Assembly: GCA_001910725.1 (NCBI GenBank)
Contig: MJGA01000026.1
Location: forward strand, 62,001-126,000
Reading direction: 5' to 3'
Length of the DNA stretch: 64,000 bases
From: Phanerodontia chrysosporium
Taxonomy: Eukaryota; Basidiomycota; Agaricomycetes; Polyporales; Phanerochaetaceae
Shown: piece by piece, positions 47,237 to 58,812 of the stretch
Layout of the letters: every line of letters begins with the position of its first letter
Numbering within the stretch: position 1 is the first letter of the stretch
Made by a program: the position numbers and the translations under genes
Notes under the pieces: generated by a model
Database searches by the model: none
Seen by the model: only the letters and a program-made list of their open reading frames with translations
Told to the model about the DNA's origin: nothing

Positions 47237-49494
47237 ATGTCCTCAGCACTCCCCGCGACGCCAATGAAGGCGCTGCCGTCAAACTTGGCCCTCAGAGCTG
47301 CGCCGACGGTTCCGCCGGCCTCACAGACCTACGAGCCACTCGTCAAAAATGTCCTGCGACAGCGTTTGCTCTCGCGCACGTTCCCCTACTCTGCCGCGTT
47401 CTGCTGGATTCTCGTCGTGCTTGCGTCGACGTGGAGACAGGGTGGCATCTCGAGGCTGGGCTCGTGGGGGCCCTCGTGAATCCCTTCTTGCCACGGACCT
47501 TGGGGTTGACGTTCACGATATGGGTGGTGGGCGTTCTGCCGGTGCTGGTGTTGAGGAAGGTCTACTTGACAGGTGCGTGGATTGGAGCAATATCACACAA
47601 GACACGTTTTTAACACTGTACAGCTACCCTACGCCCGCGTCTTCTCCCTCCAAGGTGTTCCATGCGGCATTGAGCAAAAGTAGCACCTTCCGCTCCCTCG
47701 CGGTCTACCTTGTCTCTGCATCATTCTTGACCTTGGTACATATCATCACGGTCTGGGTGTTCGAAGTCAGGGCAGGCAGCGACCCTCACTTGAATGTCTT
47801 CGTCAAATCCAAGTGCGCCTCTTTTGTCTTCTTCATGTTTCCACTGATATAACAGCATACAGGAAGCATCCTTACTACCTCAACGGCCGCCTACTCTACC
47901 TGGTTACCTCCCAACTCTCCCTCGCTGCCTTCTATGCATTGAGACACGTTATGATGGATCGCCTTGCCGTTCGGTGGACAGCATCAATGTCGACCCGCAC
48001 ACAATACGAAGTACCGTCATTCATGCTGGGCCGCGTCCTCACGGTCCTTGCAAGTGCCTCACTCCTCACGGCTATGGGGACCATAGTGCACATTGGTCTC
48101 TTTGGCTTCGCAAGAGCGTTCGTCATCCCAGTCGTTTTCAAGCTGCCTGTACTGTCGCGCGTGCTCCGACCCTTCCTCGCCCACTTCCTCCGAAGGGCGT
48201 TCTCGCTGACGCTCCTAACGAGACATACCGGCCTCATCTTCCGAGCATTTATGCTAGGATTCATGACCGTGTCCACCTGGGACTTTGCAGAAAGCTTGTT
48301 CGACACGTATGTCGCAGAGCCCATCAGTGTCTCGCAGGCCACAGCCGACCCCGCAGTTACGCTAGTATCCGGTGCAACTTCCCAAGACATGTACTACAAG
48401 CACTTCGCGTACGCCGAGCTTTCGCGCTTTGCCAGGGATGACACCAGCGCAGGCTCTGATCGGCGTGTGGCGTTGTTCACTGACCAGAAGTACAACCCAA
48501 GCCTATGGTCCACGCTCGCAAGAGAAACGCTTCTGGTCCTCGGGCGCGACTACCAGCTTCTGCTTCGCCGTGGAGCTCCAGCACCCGTCGAGTCTGCACC
48601 AGCAGCACCTGCGAAGCCAGTCGATGCACCGCCCCAAATACCGAAGGCAACACTTGTCCACGGGCCGATTCTCAAACCCAGGAACGCCTCGCCGATACAT
48701 AATGCGCTAGACACGATCGCATCCGACGGGACTGTCACCGCCGCACTGGCCTCGACAGCCGAAGCAGGCGCATCACAAATCCCGGAGCTCTTCCGCTCGG
48801 TGCTGCCCTCGCAGACAGCAGCCATCGCAGAGACCGCGGGCGCCGCCGTCGAGACGGTGAAGAAAGGCGAGCAGGAGATCCTGCAGCTCGCGGCGCTGCC
48901 GAGCCAGGTGAAGGCGCGGCTGCAGCAGGAGCTCGCCGTCCGCTCGCCAGGCGTCGCACGGCGGGCGGCCGCGCGCCTTGAGACGTGGTGGCACCGCGAG
49001 CGCGTGCACAAGGCCGTCGAGGCCGCGCTGCCGAACCGCAAGCTCGACGGGCTCGCCGCGGATGCGCTCTGCTCGCTCGTGTGCGCGTCGCTCGCGGAGG
49101 ACCGGTACGGCGTCGTGCAGCGCGACATCCCGCGCGTGCTGGAGGCGCTGCTCTCGTTCCTCGGGGCCGTCGAGGAGTACCAGGCCGAGATCGTCGCGAA
49201 GTACCCCGTGCCGTCCCCCGAAGAGATGGCACAGCTGGGTGCGCAGGAGGCGGCGGAGATGCACGAGCTCGCGCTCGATCTTGCGCGGGCTGGGGATGCG
49301 TTGAGCGAGGTGGCTGACCGTAAGTCTGTTGAGACTCATCCTCAATGTGCCCCTATGCTAACTTGGAGCTTTCACCTGCAGCGTTGAAGGATGGGATTGT
49401 TCGCATCGTTCGGACGTTCGATGACAAGCTGTCAGCGTTCAAGTTCCCGCCACGAATTGCACGAAAGCTGCAAGGCTTCGTGGACTACAACTGA
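47237..49494 (+). CDS. NDC1: Nucleoporin NDC1-like membrane protein
   Basis: A multi-pass protein resembling fungal Ndc1/Nup, which anchors nuclear pore complexes and spindle pole bodies in the nuclear envelope. The N-terminus (LVKNVLRQRLLSRTFPYSAA) and transmembrane segments (FCWILVVLAST; GLTFTIWVVGVLPVLVL; SASFLTLVHIITVWVF; LASASLLTAMGTIVHIGLF) are followed by AFMLGFMTVSTWDFAESLFD, a typical Ndc1 motif, then HFAYAELSRFARDD. The long cytosolic part has an Ala-rich linker and the C-terminal LADALCSLVCASLAEDRYGV-like region (LAADALCSLVCASLAEDRYG). The last exon is GIVRIVRTFDDKLSAFKF to TGA 49492-49494. A frame break at the G5 run 47466-47470 and another phase problem at about 47625 are suspected base errors. 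Predicted length is near 650 residues. Confidence 0.83.
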
Positions 49495-49656
49495 GTTACG
49501 ACCCCTCTGTACCACTCTGCAGATACGTTTGTTGTTGCTATCGTCGCTTTGTTCGTGAATATCGTTGACAATGTTCTCCTCTACACTGCTTGTCCTCTGA
49601 GCCCCATGGAAGGGCATGACTGACGCCTCGGTACATGTGTTACTGATCCGCCACCC

Positions 49657-51401
49657 CTAGCTCCTGTTCGACCCGTTCTCATCTTTTCGCTCACCGTTTG
49701 TAGGGGCTGCCGGATGGATGACAAACCACTTGTCGAATATCATCTCCGGGTCGTATTGCCTCTTGAGCTCTTGGAGCCTTGGGTAATTTTCCCTGTACAA
49801 CTCCTGCGCTCTTTTGCGCCTATCCGAGTCTTTGGATGCTTCGGTATCCGCACCTGCATCGTGGTATGTTGAGCTGCACAGTGATAGGCACCTCTCTGTC
49901 TGACGCACCATAGTTGCCGTAGCGCAGGCCATTGACGTGGACCATGCCGGTGACCTCCTCTAGGATGTGCCTCGCCTCGCCCTCGAGCTCCGGCTTGCGC
50001 CCGTTCCAGTTGATAAACGCGATGCCGTTGCCGAGGCCCGGGCGGTTTCGCGCATACGCCGTCTCGTCGCTCGGGACGCTGTTCACCTTGTCCTGCGACA
50101 TGTACTCGAAGCACAGCGAGACCCTGAACGGCCGTGCGGGGTCGGACAGCTCGACGATTCTGTCGAAGATCTCGCGCGTCATGACCTTTTTTGCGCGGTC
50201 GACGACGACACCCCGTGTCCAGTTGCACTTTCCTGGGCCGGCCCACTTGTCCTGCAGTTTGTTCAGCGACTGGTGCCACATGAGATGCTCAGACACGGAC
50301 CAAACGGGAGTTGAAGCCTTCGTACGGCATTGATGCTCGCCTGTCACTCATGGGGTCTGCGCACTATAGCATCAGGTCGCATGCAGCACTGTGGTCTCCA
50401 ACTGACCCAAGTTTTCAAAGTCTTTGAAGGCTTCACGCGCTTCCGCCTCGGAACCGTTGTAGAACATCATCAGAGTCACGGCAGGCTTCAGGAAATTCAT
50501 CAGGTGCATACATGCACACAGCTATCCAGTGCGCACTCACCGTGCCGTCCATCGCCCGTCCAAGGTATGCATGCAGGGCTTCCCGGGGCCCAGCAGTCGG
50601 AAACCATGCTTCGATAGCATCCGTGATGCTCTCGAGCTTCTCTGCCCCGAATATCATCGGTCCACCAAAGACGGTACGCTGCTGCGGATGCAGCTTGAAG
50701 ACGAACTCGGTAACAATGCCGAAGTTACAGCCTCCGCCCCGGATGCCCCAGAAGAGGTCCGCGTTCTCACTGTTGCTCGCGGTTCGCACGGCCCCGTCTG
50801 CGGGCACGACTGTCGCCGCGACGAGGTGGTCGACCGTCAGGCCGTGCATCGGGCTGAGCCAGCCCCAGCCGCCGCCGAGGGTCAGCCTGGCGCGTCGTCA
50901 GCACAGCTCGCCGGGGCGGGATGTCCACGCACCCTGCCACTCCTGTCTGCAGGCCCGCGCGCGTCAGCGGGTGCAGTGCACGAAGAGAGACGGACGCACA
51001 TGGCCGACGGTGCCCCCGGTCATCGCGAGCCCGTGCTCCATCGTCGCCTTGTTGACCGCGGACCACTTCGCGCCGCCCCCGACGTACGCGAGCCGCCGCT
51101 CGGGGTCGACTCGCACGCCGGACAGATAGCGGGCGAGGTCGATGACGAGCCCGTCCTCGATGGAGGACGCGCCGTTGGGACTGTGTCCGCCGCAGTGGAT
51201 TGCGATCTTGAGTCCGTTCGCCTTCGCGTACTGGAGTGCGGTAGAGACGTCTTGCGCATCGCGCACGTATGCGACAATGCGGGCGCGGCGGATGGCGTTC
51301 AGAGCCCAGCGCACGATGGCCTGCTGGTAGCCTTCGTCTGTTGGCGTGATGATATCGCCTTTGAACGTCTGTCTAAACCAAGTCAGGTCATGCATGGTCA
51401 C
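49657..51401 (-). CDS. FAD-linked oxidoreductase (berberine-bridge-enzyme-like, PCMH domain)
   Basis: Oxidises an unknown small substrate, with O2 as the usual electron acceptor. From ATG 51401: TWFRQTFKGDIITPTDEGYQ, RRARIVAYVRDAQDVSTALQ, then the FAD-attachment motif IAIHCGGHSPNGASSIEDGL with the His expected to bind FAD. The second attachment site of bicovalent members (a Cys in GxCxxVG) reads GGTVGHVG, so FAD should be attached by one bond only. A 14-nt exon (50933-50946) bridges to LTLGGGWGWLSPMHGLTVDH, then FWGIRGGGCNFGIVTEFVFK. The C-terminal BBE segment YRENYPRLQELKRQYDPEMI carries the usual Tyr/Asn-Tyr region. The middle junction near 50280-50345 is uncertain. No signal peptide was found at this start; an upstream open stretch (51402-51592) could hold a further exon. 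Confidence 0.88.
50933..50946 (-). other. 14-nt micro-exon in the FAD-linked oxidase
   Basis: On the minus strand, ACAGGAGTGGCAGG lies between CTGCAG and GTGCGTGG. It encodes Thr-Gly-Val-Ala-Gly of the conserved VGVAGLTLGGG loop and keeps the frame on both sides. Confidence 0.7.
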
Positions 51402-51854
51402 TAGTACGCTTGTCGCTTGACGGCGTCAGCTACTGCATCGCTCTTATACTCCTCGACCCTGTGTCTCCAGATCTTAGGTACCGCCGAATCGAGCGACCGA
51501 AAGGGACCTGATGACCCGCTGGCGCGATCACCACCAGCCAGGAACTCGCGGATGCAATCGTGTTTGAGACTGGACAGACCATTTTGAGGCATCTCTGCTT
51601 GTGCGTCGTGACATCTTGTTTGCTGTCGGAAGACTTACAGAGCATGTCATACGGACATGAATGCGGCTATCGTGAACAAAGTCTAGAGGCCCGAAGCCGT
51701 CGCAATGCCTTCCGGATCTCGCCCCGCAGTACGTTGAGGACTGTATGTCGTGCCATTGGCGACCATTAGGATTACATACAAAGCTACGTTAACTAAATAC
51801 ACGGTAACGAATCAGAATAGATAAGTTCGACATTCGTCATAACGAGTGGCGAGG
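51402..51854. other. Region between the FAD oxidase and the aspartic protease
   Basis: Both flanking genes run leftward. A minus-strand open stretch 51401-51592 (CIREFLAGGDRASGSSGPFR) might be an upstream exon of the oxidase, but no splice pair was convincing. Nothing else is seen. Confidence 0.4.
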
Positions 51855-53902
51855 CTAAAGGAAGACAAGTGTGGCGCCGAGTAGACAGAGGGCGACCGAC
51901 AGCGACGCAGAGACAGCGCCGTACGTCGAGGGTGCAGAGTTCGCTGACGAGTCTGAATCTGTACCGTTGATGGAGACAGCGGTTGCGAGAGGAACACCTC
52001 CAACGCCTGTTGTGGACGCAGCGTAGGTGCCGGACGGTGCAGCGTGCGAGGTTGCTAGAGCAGGTCACATCAGCCATCGTCATCGGGGAGACAAGACGGG
52101 ACGCACCAGCAAGAGGGGCGTTCGCAGCCTCAGCGGCCGAGATAGCCTCTCTCAACCGCTCGCCGCCGTCGCTGGGGACGGTAGACAGTAAGCCGATGCG
52201 GGGCGGGTCTTGCGAGGGATGGGTCAGGTTGCCGTAGTAAAAAGCGGCAAGTACACTGACAATGCGGGTGAACATGCCATTCGCACCACGTAGAGGTAGA
52301 AACTCACGACTTAAGAAACGGGTCGCCGAGGCTCCAGCTATAGAGAAACCCGTCAGTGCTCGGTGGGTCCGTCACTGCGAGGTTTGCAGAGCACGCGGGC
52401 TCGTTTGACTCGGACATCGTCTGATGTATAAAGTCACGAGGGTCGACGGGGAAGGGTTTGCCGCCAATGAGGAATGTCAGATTGTGCGGCACTGAGCAGT
52501 CAAATGTCTCGCCACCGAGTGAGCTAGTGATAGCAGCGATGACATCTTGAGGCCCCCGGATAAGCGAGTTGCCCTGAGACGTTGTGAGCACTGTGCAGGA
52601 GCGCAGACCGGGATACAACCGACCGTATCGACTAAGGCGGACAGCGTGATCGATGGCGGCGTCAGCGCCGACCGCTCGAGTTTCTCGCCGTCAAAATAGA
52701 CGTCGTCGACTGCAATCTCCCAAACAAGCGGATAGACCTCAACAATGGATCAGAGTACGGCAGGCACGAGACAAAGCTGGGTAACCACCTCGTTCGGCGC
52801 ATCTGCAGACGGGGGCAGACCGTGCTCTGCGACCGTGTAAGCGCGGAGAGGCACCCACGTCAGACTGTCCGACTGGATGCAGAAGGCAGCTCGCCGATGG
52901 ACAACTGGCCGATGTTCCCTCCGATGTCGATGGCGTCGCGCTGGAGCGTCGTCGCGAACATAGGCTGTGCGAGCTCGTGCTGGCTGATGAGGCGCGAGAA
53001 CAATGGGCCGAGCGTCGCAAAGGACGCTATGTACTCCGGCGGCGATAGCATTGTGGAGTTCTGCCGTTTTGCGTGCGCTTGCGGCGGGACTGCATCCAGC
53101 ATGAAGTCAAAGGACGGGAAGGAGGGCCGGCGGTAGTCGATATCTTGGACGCTGCGCCTGCTTTTTTTGGTCGGTACGCCGCTCATTTTTGCTTGGATCA
53201 ACTGTCGCCACACGACACTGCAGGTACTTGAGATACCGTACGGTGACGCAGGATGTAGACGGACCTGATCGCGGGAAACCCTAGTCCCAAGATGCCCGCA
53301 GAGCCAGTCTCGAGAACCGTAGTGTTGGTGTCGACGATGGCAGCAAGATACTGGTCCTGGAGAGTTAGCCCAGCGATGCCCGCGGTGTCCTTGCCGATAG
53401 GTCCAGTAGCATGTGTGCCCGTACGAGAGTCGCCATAGAGTAGCTGGACTGTCAGGCCGGAAGGCTCGAAAGTAGTCTGTGGATAGAGAGGAACGGTGGA
53501 AGTGCAGTTGCCAACACAAGTGTCCGAGATGACCCAGAGATCGGCAGAGCCAGTGTCTGTTCGGAGAGGGGTAAACGTTACGGAAGAGGCGCGACTAGCG
53601 TACCACACACCTAGTACCAAGGGCGTTTCGACTTCTCCGACTTGCACAAGCACGTTATACGTCCTGACAACTCAGTCAGCCAACGGCAAGCACAGAAACG
53701 GCGATACTCACACGTCGAGGAAGTCACCAATGCCGATACTCGCATTTCCCGCTCGTTTTTGCAGACCATCTCGCCGAATTTCTCTCCTGACTAGCGGGAG
53801 ATGCAGACCTTTGGGAGGGGTATTTTCGAGAGCGAGTACGTGAGACAAGACCAAGAATAGGCTGAGGTACAGAGACCGGAAAGTCATGAGTTGTGTCGTC
53901 AA
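51855..53902 (-). CDS. Secreted pepsin-like aspartic protease (family A1)
   Basis: Endopeptidase with two catalytic Asp residues. Starts MTTQLMTFRSLYLSLFLVLS (signal peptide), then a propeptide with the dibasic RRDGLQKR. The first lobe is YNVLVQVGEVETP, then LVLDTGSADLWVISDTCVGN; its Asp codon is split by an intron (53590s). The flap region is VQLLYGDSRTGTHATGPIGK, followed by AGILGLGFPA. The second lobe carries LSALVDT joined by an intron to GNSLIRGPQDVIAAITSSLG. The C-terminus (ATAVSINGTDSDSSANSAPS, then a hydrophobic ASLSVALCLLGATLVFL) suggests a GPI anchor or membrane tail, as in yapsins. The stop is at 51855-51857. All junctions checked keep the frame. It acts outside the cell or at the cell surface. 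Confidence 0.92.
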
Positions 53903-55070
53903 GACTGGTGCGTCGCGGGTATCGTGGGGTATCTCTGACGGCGAGGAACAAAAGAGAGACAGAAAGGAGGGCCTGGCGGCCTACACCCGCCAGTGATATG
54001 CCAAGATTTCGCCTACGTCTGAGCGTCCAAGGTGGTGGTTGCTCATGAAGTCGTTTCCTGCCGAAACTGCCTGGCGCTCGGATCCGTAACGGCATCTAAG
54101 CTTGGCTACTGTCCACCACGAACAACTGGGTCCAGCTCTCACAAAATATTCCAGCGAGCTCGGTCCTGGATGACGAGGCGGTTGTTGACCCTTTTCAGGC
54201 ACCTGGACTTCACCGTAAGCCTTGACAAATTTTATGGCTTTTTATGAGCTCGCAGCTGAGCTTGGAACTTTGCCTTCGTTCACTTACGCTCCGTGTCCTT
54301 GCTGATAGATTTCCCCGGCGACCATGTCTGCCGACGACGGCCACCGTCGGATGCGCCTTCTCGAACCACTGCCATGCATGTCTAAATATATGAGACGTGC
54401 GAGCCTGCACACATCCTGGCCTGTGTGTTTCCCATGACCGCAGTCGCTGCACGACGCCCTGCCCCGGAGCTCAGGTACCGGTCTCCATGACGAAGTGCCT
54501 GCGTTGGCGGCCTCTTCGCTGCTGCCCTGCATGCATGCCTGGTCTGTAGCAAGACCACCGGCCGCAAGCCAGCAACATCTTGCCCCGGACTTTGCGTCGC
54601 ATCATTGGCTGCTGACTTCCTTGGCGCAGCACGTCTTGCCCCGGCAGATGCTTCCGACTGGCTCGGATCGTCGCAAGTCCTCGGCACAGACCAGCGGTGT
54701 TGGTATATTTTTGGGTCTAAAGCGGCTGCCGACCAGGCCTTCCTGTCATCGCGCCCTGCAGCCTAAACAGTTTCCTTTTGAGTTGGTGTTTAATGATCCT
54801 GCGTGGGTATGCGGGGAGCTGGCATACTTGGTCTGCGTCCCAAAACACGGCGACAAAGGTAAGTGACGTATCATCCCTGGACGCACGCGGGAATTTGACC
54901 GACCGCTGTGGTCAGCATTCATCATAGGGAAAAGTAGTTTGTCTCACGAATGCAGACAATCATCGCGTTATCAGCCGTTCGTGTTAACAAACGTTTGTAA
55001 AATTGTCTCCTCGCCGCTCGTACGCTACTACTTGCCTGGGCTACAGAGGCTAGGCCTTCTGTAAACATCA
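53903..55070. other. Intergenic region upstream of the aspartic protease
   Basis: About 1.2 kb without a convincing gene. A plus-strand frame at 54495-54866 has no motif and is probably chance. Confidence 0.45.
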
Positions 55071-55832
55071 ATGCCTACCAGCACCAAATCACCCGCCGCG
55101 GCAGCGCAACGGTCCTTTCGGACTTCGCCCACTGCCTTACTGCCGGCAGTTCGTCGAAAGATAGTCGAGAGCGCAGACTATCTTTCGAGCTACCTATCTC
55201 ACGCCATTCGACAACCGTCGCATTTCGCGGCTCTTCCAGAATCGACCAGAGGACTTCAGGAAGCCCATCGCGGCCCGAAACAGGCGACACTCGCCTGCGC
55301 TGTCTCCGTGTCTGGTCCTATCTGCGCCGTGGAAGCACTGGCCAGTGTCATTCTTGGCGGCCGCCCACTATCCGGACGTCCACGAGCTCTGCAGGAAGAG
55401 GAGCGACGTGATGTGGGTTGCGTTTGGACCTAGCGGGAAGTACGTCCCCAAGCTGGCCGATGGCCGCCGCAGATCCAAGCAGGGCCTGGCGGATTTCAGT
55501 CGGCGTTGGATACTGCTGTCCCCAAGCAGTTCGTTGCGGTGCGCGCTTCCTTTGGGCACAATGTGGCATGGATCGTCGTCACCACCGACGGCCAATTCCA
55601 CTCGCACGGGCTGTCCCCTGCTGTCAGGTTTTTGCTGGGACAGAAGGACGTTCGGGTGTGTGCCTCTGCGCAAACCGTTAGCGTGTCATTGCTTACCAGG
55701 TCATATGATGTACAGCTGAGCAAGGTTGACCCAGACTCTTGGATACAAGGATGGGACATGCTCTTGGATAGTGCTTTCCAAGGATTGGCACGCCAATATG
55801 ACAGTCACAGATGGACTCCAATTCACTGTTGA
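55071..55832 (+). pseudogene. Unknown gene with repeated W/H-x-GL units, frames broken
   Basis: From ATG 55071 (AAQRSFRTSPTALLPAVRRK) the reading switches frame near 55340 to PDVHELCRKRSDVMWVAFGP with SGKYVPKLADG, and again near 55495 to AVPKQFVAVRASFGHNVAWI, then VVTTDGQFHSHGLSPAVRFL, ending KVDPDSWIQGWDMLLD and a stop at 55832. The pattern of a beta-strand-like unit ending in G-x-x-x-W/H-GL occurs in a group of uncharacterised Agaricomycete proteins. No introns explain the switches. It could be a real gene with base errors or a pseudogene. No function is assigned. Confidence 0.4.
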
Positions 55833-56731
55833 GCCGTACATTTGCCTCACGACTTATTTCTCTTTCGCAGCGGTTTCAGGATAACACGGATATTCCTCAG
55901 CTGCCTCCCTGTTCTCTCCATTATTCGTCTCATTCCTGTCGTTATTACAACTCATTGCCTACTTTATCTCTCGCTTCCTGATGACACTCCACTCCATGAT
56001 AATGCCCGAATCTGCTATGGCCTTGCATAACACTTGCGATATTCTAAGCTTGTATACAGTACCTTGCGCGAGGATGGTCACGGAGTTTGAACGAGGATTC
56101 GGAGCGCGAAGTAAGTCATGGAAAATATGAATAAAGTGCGTTCCCACGGCCTGCCATCGTGGACGACGGACGGAACGACGACCCGCACGGAGTTCCTTTC
56201 CCACTCAATATCGACTTTGCTTTCGGTCTTCAGCACGTCGATGTCTGCCCGTCGGGCGAAGAACGTCGGGTCCCGCCCCCGCTCGCCCTCTTGAGCACGA
56301 CGCGCCGGCCGACGGCTGAGACGATTCAGACGTGCGCTGCCGACACGGTTTCGCCTTGCCTCCGCCGCCCCTGTTTGCCCGCGACTCCACCGGCCGCCTA
56401 TCCTGTGCAGCCCTTCAAATTCACAGGCAGGCCAGATGATCGCCCCGCTCCGAATGCGCGACTCGATTCGGATTGGGCGATCTCAGTTCGCCCCGGTCAG
56501 CAGACCAGCCCTCCGAGCGTTCTCAGGGCCAGCTGCCACACTCGCAGCCTGTGCTTGTGCTTTCCTGCCTTCTTCCTTCCCACCTTTCGGTGCAAACCGG
56601 GCGTCGAGGTGTCCCCCCACCCGTGCGACGATAAAGCCCGCCGTTTCCTGTCTCACAGTCCTGTTGCACTCAACGTCGACCGCGTCGACCCCGCACACTG
56701 CCGCCTTGCGCCTCTCGGAAAGCCCACAGCT
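55833..56731. other. Intergenic region upstream of the dicarboxylate carrier
   Basis: About 900 bases. The downstream half (56160-56731) is GC-rich, CT-tract-containing and probably the promoter and 5' UTR of the carrier; its open frame shares the carrier's frame but lacks motifs. Confidence 0.45.
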
Positions 56732-58003
56732 ATGGCAAGCACATCGCCCGAAGTCACGCAGGCTCCCAAAGAGCTTGCGGCGCACCCCGTCGTGAAGAAG
56801 AAGCCGTACCCGTTCTGGTTAGGAGGTGGGTGATTGAACGGGGCGTGGTGTCCCATTGCAGGCTCAGCTCACCTTCCGCGCCCAGGATTGGCGGCTACAA
56901 TTGCTGCATCTATAACTCAGTGGGTCTCGGAGCGCCTGGTGCTCAAAGTCGGTGCCTGCTTGGGACGGCCGTTGCTGACGACATGCGCCCGCTTGCAGCC
57001 CGCTTGACCTGACGAAAGTGCGCCTGCAGGCGTCGGGCGACAAGGGGATGATTGCCTCGATGAAGAAGACGGTTGCCACTGCTGGTGAGTCTATAGCATC
57101 CTGTCGTGTGAGTGACGACCCTGAGGGCTGTTAGGCTACCGCGGGCTGTTCGACGGTATCTCCGGAACGTGGCTGCGCCAGATGACCTACTCTGTTTGCC
57201 GCTTCTGGGCCTACGACCAGTCGAAGAAGATCCTAGGAGCTGGGCCCGACTCGCCGCCATGGAAGCTGGCCGCCGCTGGTGTCATGGGTGCGTCGCATCA
57301 GCCTGTATCACAAGGGTGGCGCCTGACACACAACTGCAGCCGGTTCCATCGCGGGAGTGGTCGGCAACCCAGGAGGCAAGTGTCCCGCCGCGCGGTCGTC
57401 CTCGGCCTGTCCTGACGCTGCGCAACAGAGATCATCATGGTCCGCATGCAGGGCGACATGGCGAAGCCGCCAGAAAAGCGGCTGAATTACAAGCACTGTC
57501 TGGACGCGCTTGCGCGGATGCTCCGCGAGGAGGGGCCGTCGAGTATGCTGCGCGGCGTCGGCCCCAATGTGATCCGTGCGGTGCTCATGAACTCGAGCCA
57601 GCTCGCGTCGTACGACTTCTTCAAGGCCGAGCTCCTCAAGACGTCCTACTTTGAGGACAACATCATCTGCCACACCACTGCGAGCTTCGCCGCCGGCACC
57701 GTCGCAACGACCGTCTGCTCGCCCGCGGACGTGCTCAAGGTGGGTGTATGCGCGCATACAGCGAGTGCATTCGGCTCACGGCGTGGTCTCCAGAGCCGCA
57801 TCATGAATGCGTCCGGCTCCGAGAGCAAGTCGACGATCGAGCTCATCAAGCGGTCGATGAGGAACGAGGGCCCGATGTTCATGTTCAAGGGCTGGGTCCC
57901 CGCGTGGATGCGTCTGCAGCCGACGACCATGCTGATCTTCATCACCTTTGAGCAGCTCAAGAACCTCGTCGACTGGACCCGCAAGGCCCGCGGCGTTGAA
58001 TGA
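56732..58003 (+). CDS. DIC1: Mitochondrial dicarboxylate carrier (DIC1-like, SLC25 family)
   Basis: Inner-membrane antiporter exchanging malate or succinate for phosphate. Starts MASTSPEVTQAPKELAAHPV, then VKKKPYPFWLGG joined to GLAATIAASITH. The three signature repeats are visible: PLDLTKVRLQASGDKG, NPGEIIMVRMQGDMAKPPEK and SPADVLKSRIMNASG. After these come GLFDGISGTWLRQMTYSVCR, RGVGPNVIRAVLMNSSQLAS and the sixth helix WMRLQPTTMLIFITFEQLKN. Short GT-AG introns join every block in frame (for example GTGGGTGATTG to GCGCCCAG). About 300 residues, the normal family length. The second repeat has Pro-Gly-Glu in place of Pro-Ala-Asp, a variant that keeps the acidic position. Confidence 0.9.
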
Positions 58004-58812
58004 GTGGAGTAGGGATACCAGGGCTGCAGGGGGACTTGCTGTCGTGTTTGGCAGCGTCCATGGGACTCTCTTGGATCTGGAATGTATTCCTGTGGGTGCA
58101 GCCCTCCGTGCGGACGGGTGGCAGTCATTCACGGTGTTTGATATCAGTGTTGTTGTAGGAATAATATCATGTACATGGCTACCCGGCCGGGATATGTCGC
58201 ACGGTCTGCGGAGAATCCGCGGTAGGTTGCTGGACGTCTGAATGCATAAACCCTGGCGGCGAGCGTTCGCGACCCAGGGCTGTGGATGGCGAGTTGCTAC
58301 CTCATTCATCACCCCTTCCGACGAGGTGTGTCTGTCCCTCGGAGTCCGGGCATTCACAGTGCTGTCAGCAATGCGGCATTGGACCGTACGGCACCGACGC
58401 AGCTCGTGTGTGTGCAGTCTCCGTCCTTGCCGCTTCCTGTGTGATGCCCTCGGCCTTGTTACTCATCTGCGGCTGATATCCCCTTGCTCTCCTCTGTCCA
58501 GCGCAGGCGCGGCTGCTTGGCACAGCCCGGAACTGACCCCCGCTGCGCGCCGCATGACACGGCGACGACGGGAGGCGTCCCGAGACAGCAAGCGTTTGCG
58601 CAGCGACGACTGCAGTCCGAGGACTTTAGCCTCGTTTCATACATATCCTGCTGCAATTAGACGGCTTATTTGTCGGACTTTGAATACTCTAAAGCTGACC
58701 AAACGGGCAAGTATGACTTGATCCCGTACGTTCAGCTGCACGGAATACCTCACCGCGCCGTCCCGTCTCTGATATTTCACGGCGGCCTAAAACATCGTAT
58801 GCATTGCGAAAC
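58004..58812. other. Intergenic region upstream of the zinc-cluster factor
   Basis: No supported gene. Includes the 3' UTR of the carrier and the promoter of the transcription factor. Confidence 0.5.

Noticed and set aside
52560..52620. Apparent loss of the second catalytic Asp of the aspartic protease (reading VLTTSQGNSL)
   Set aside because: That reading runs through an intron; with GTCGGT...CTCAG removed the exon gives ALVDT-GNSL, so the Asp is present.
54495..54866. Plus-strand open frame of 123 codons
   Set aside because: No domain, no splice structure and no supported start context; likely chance.
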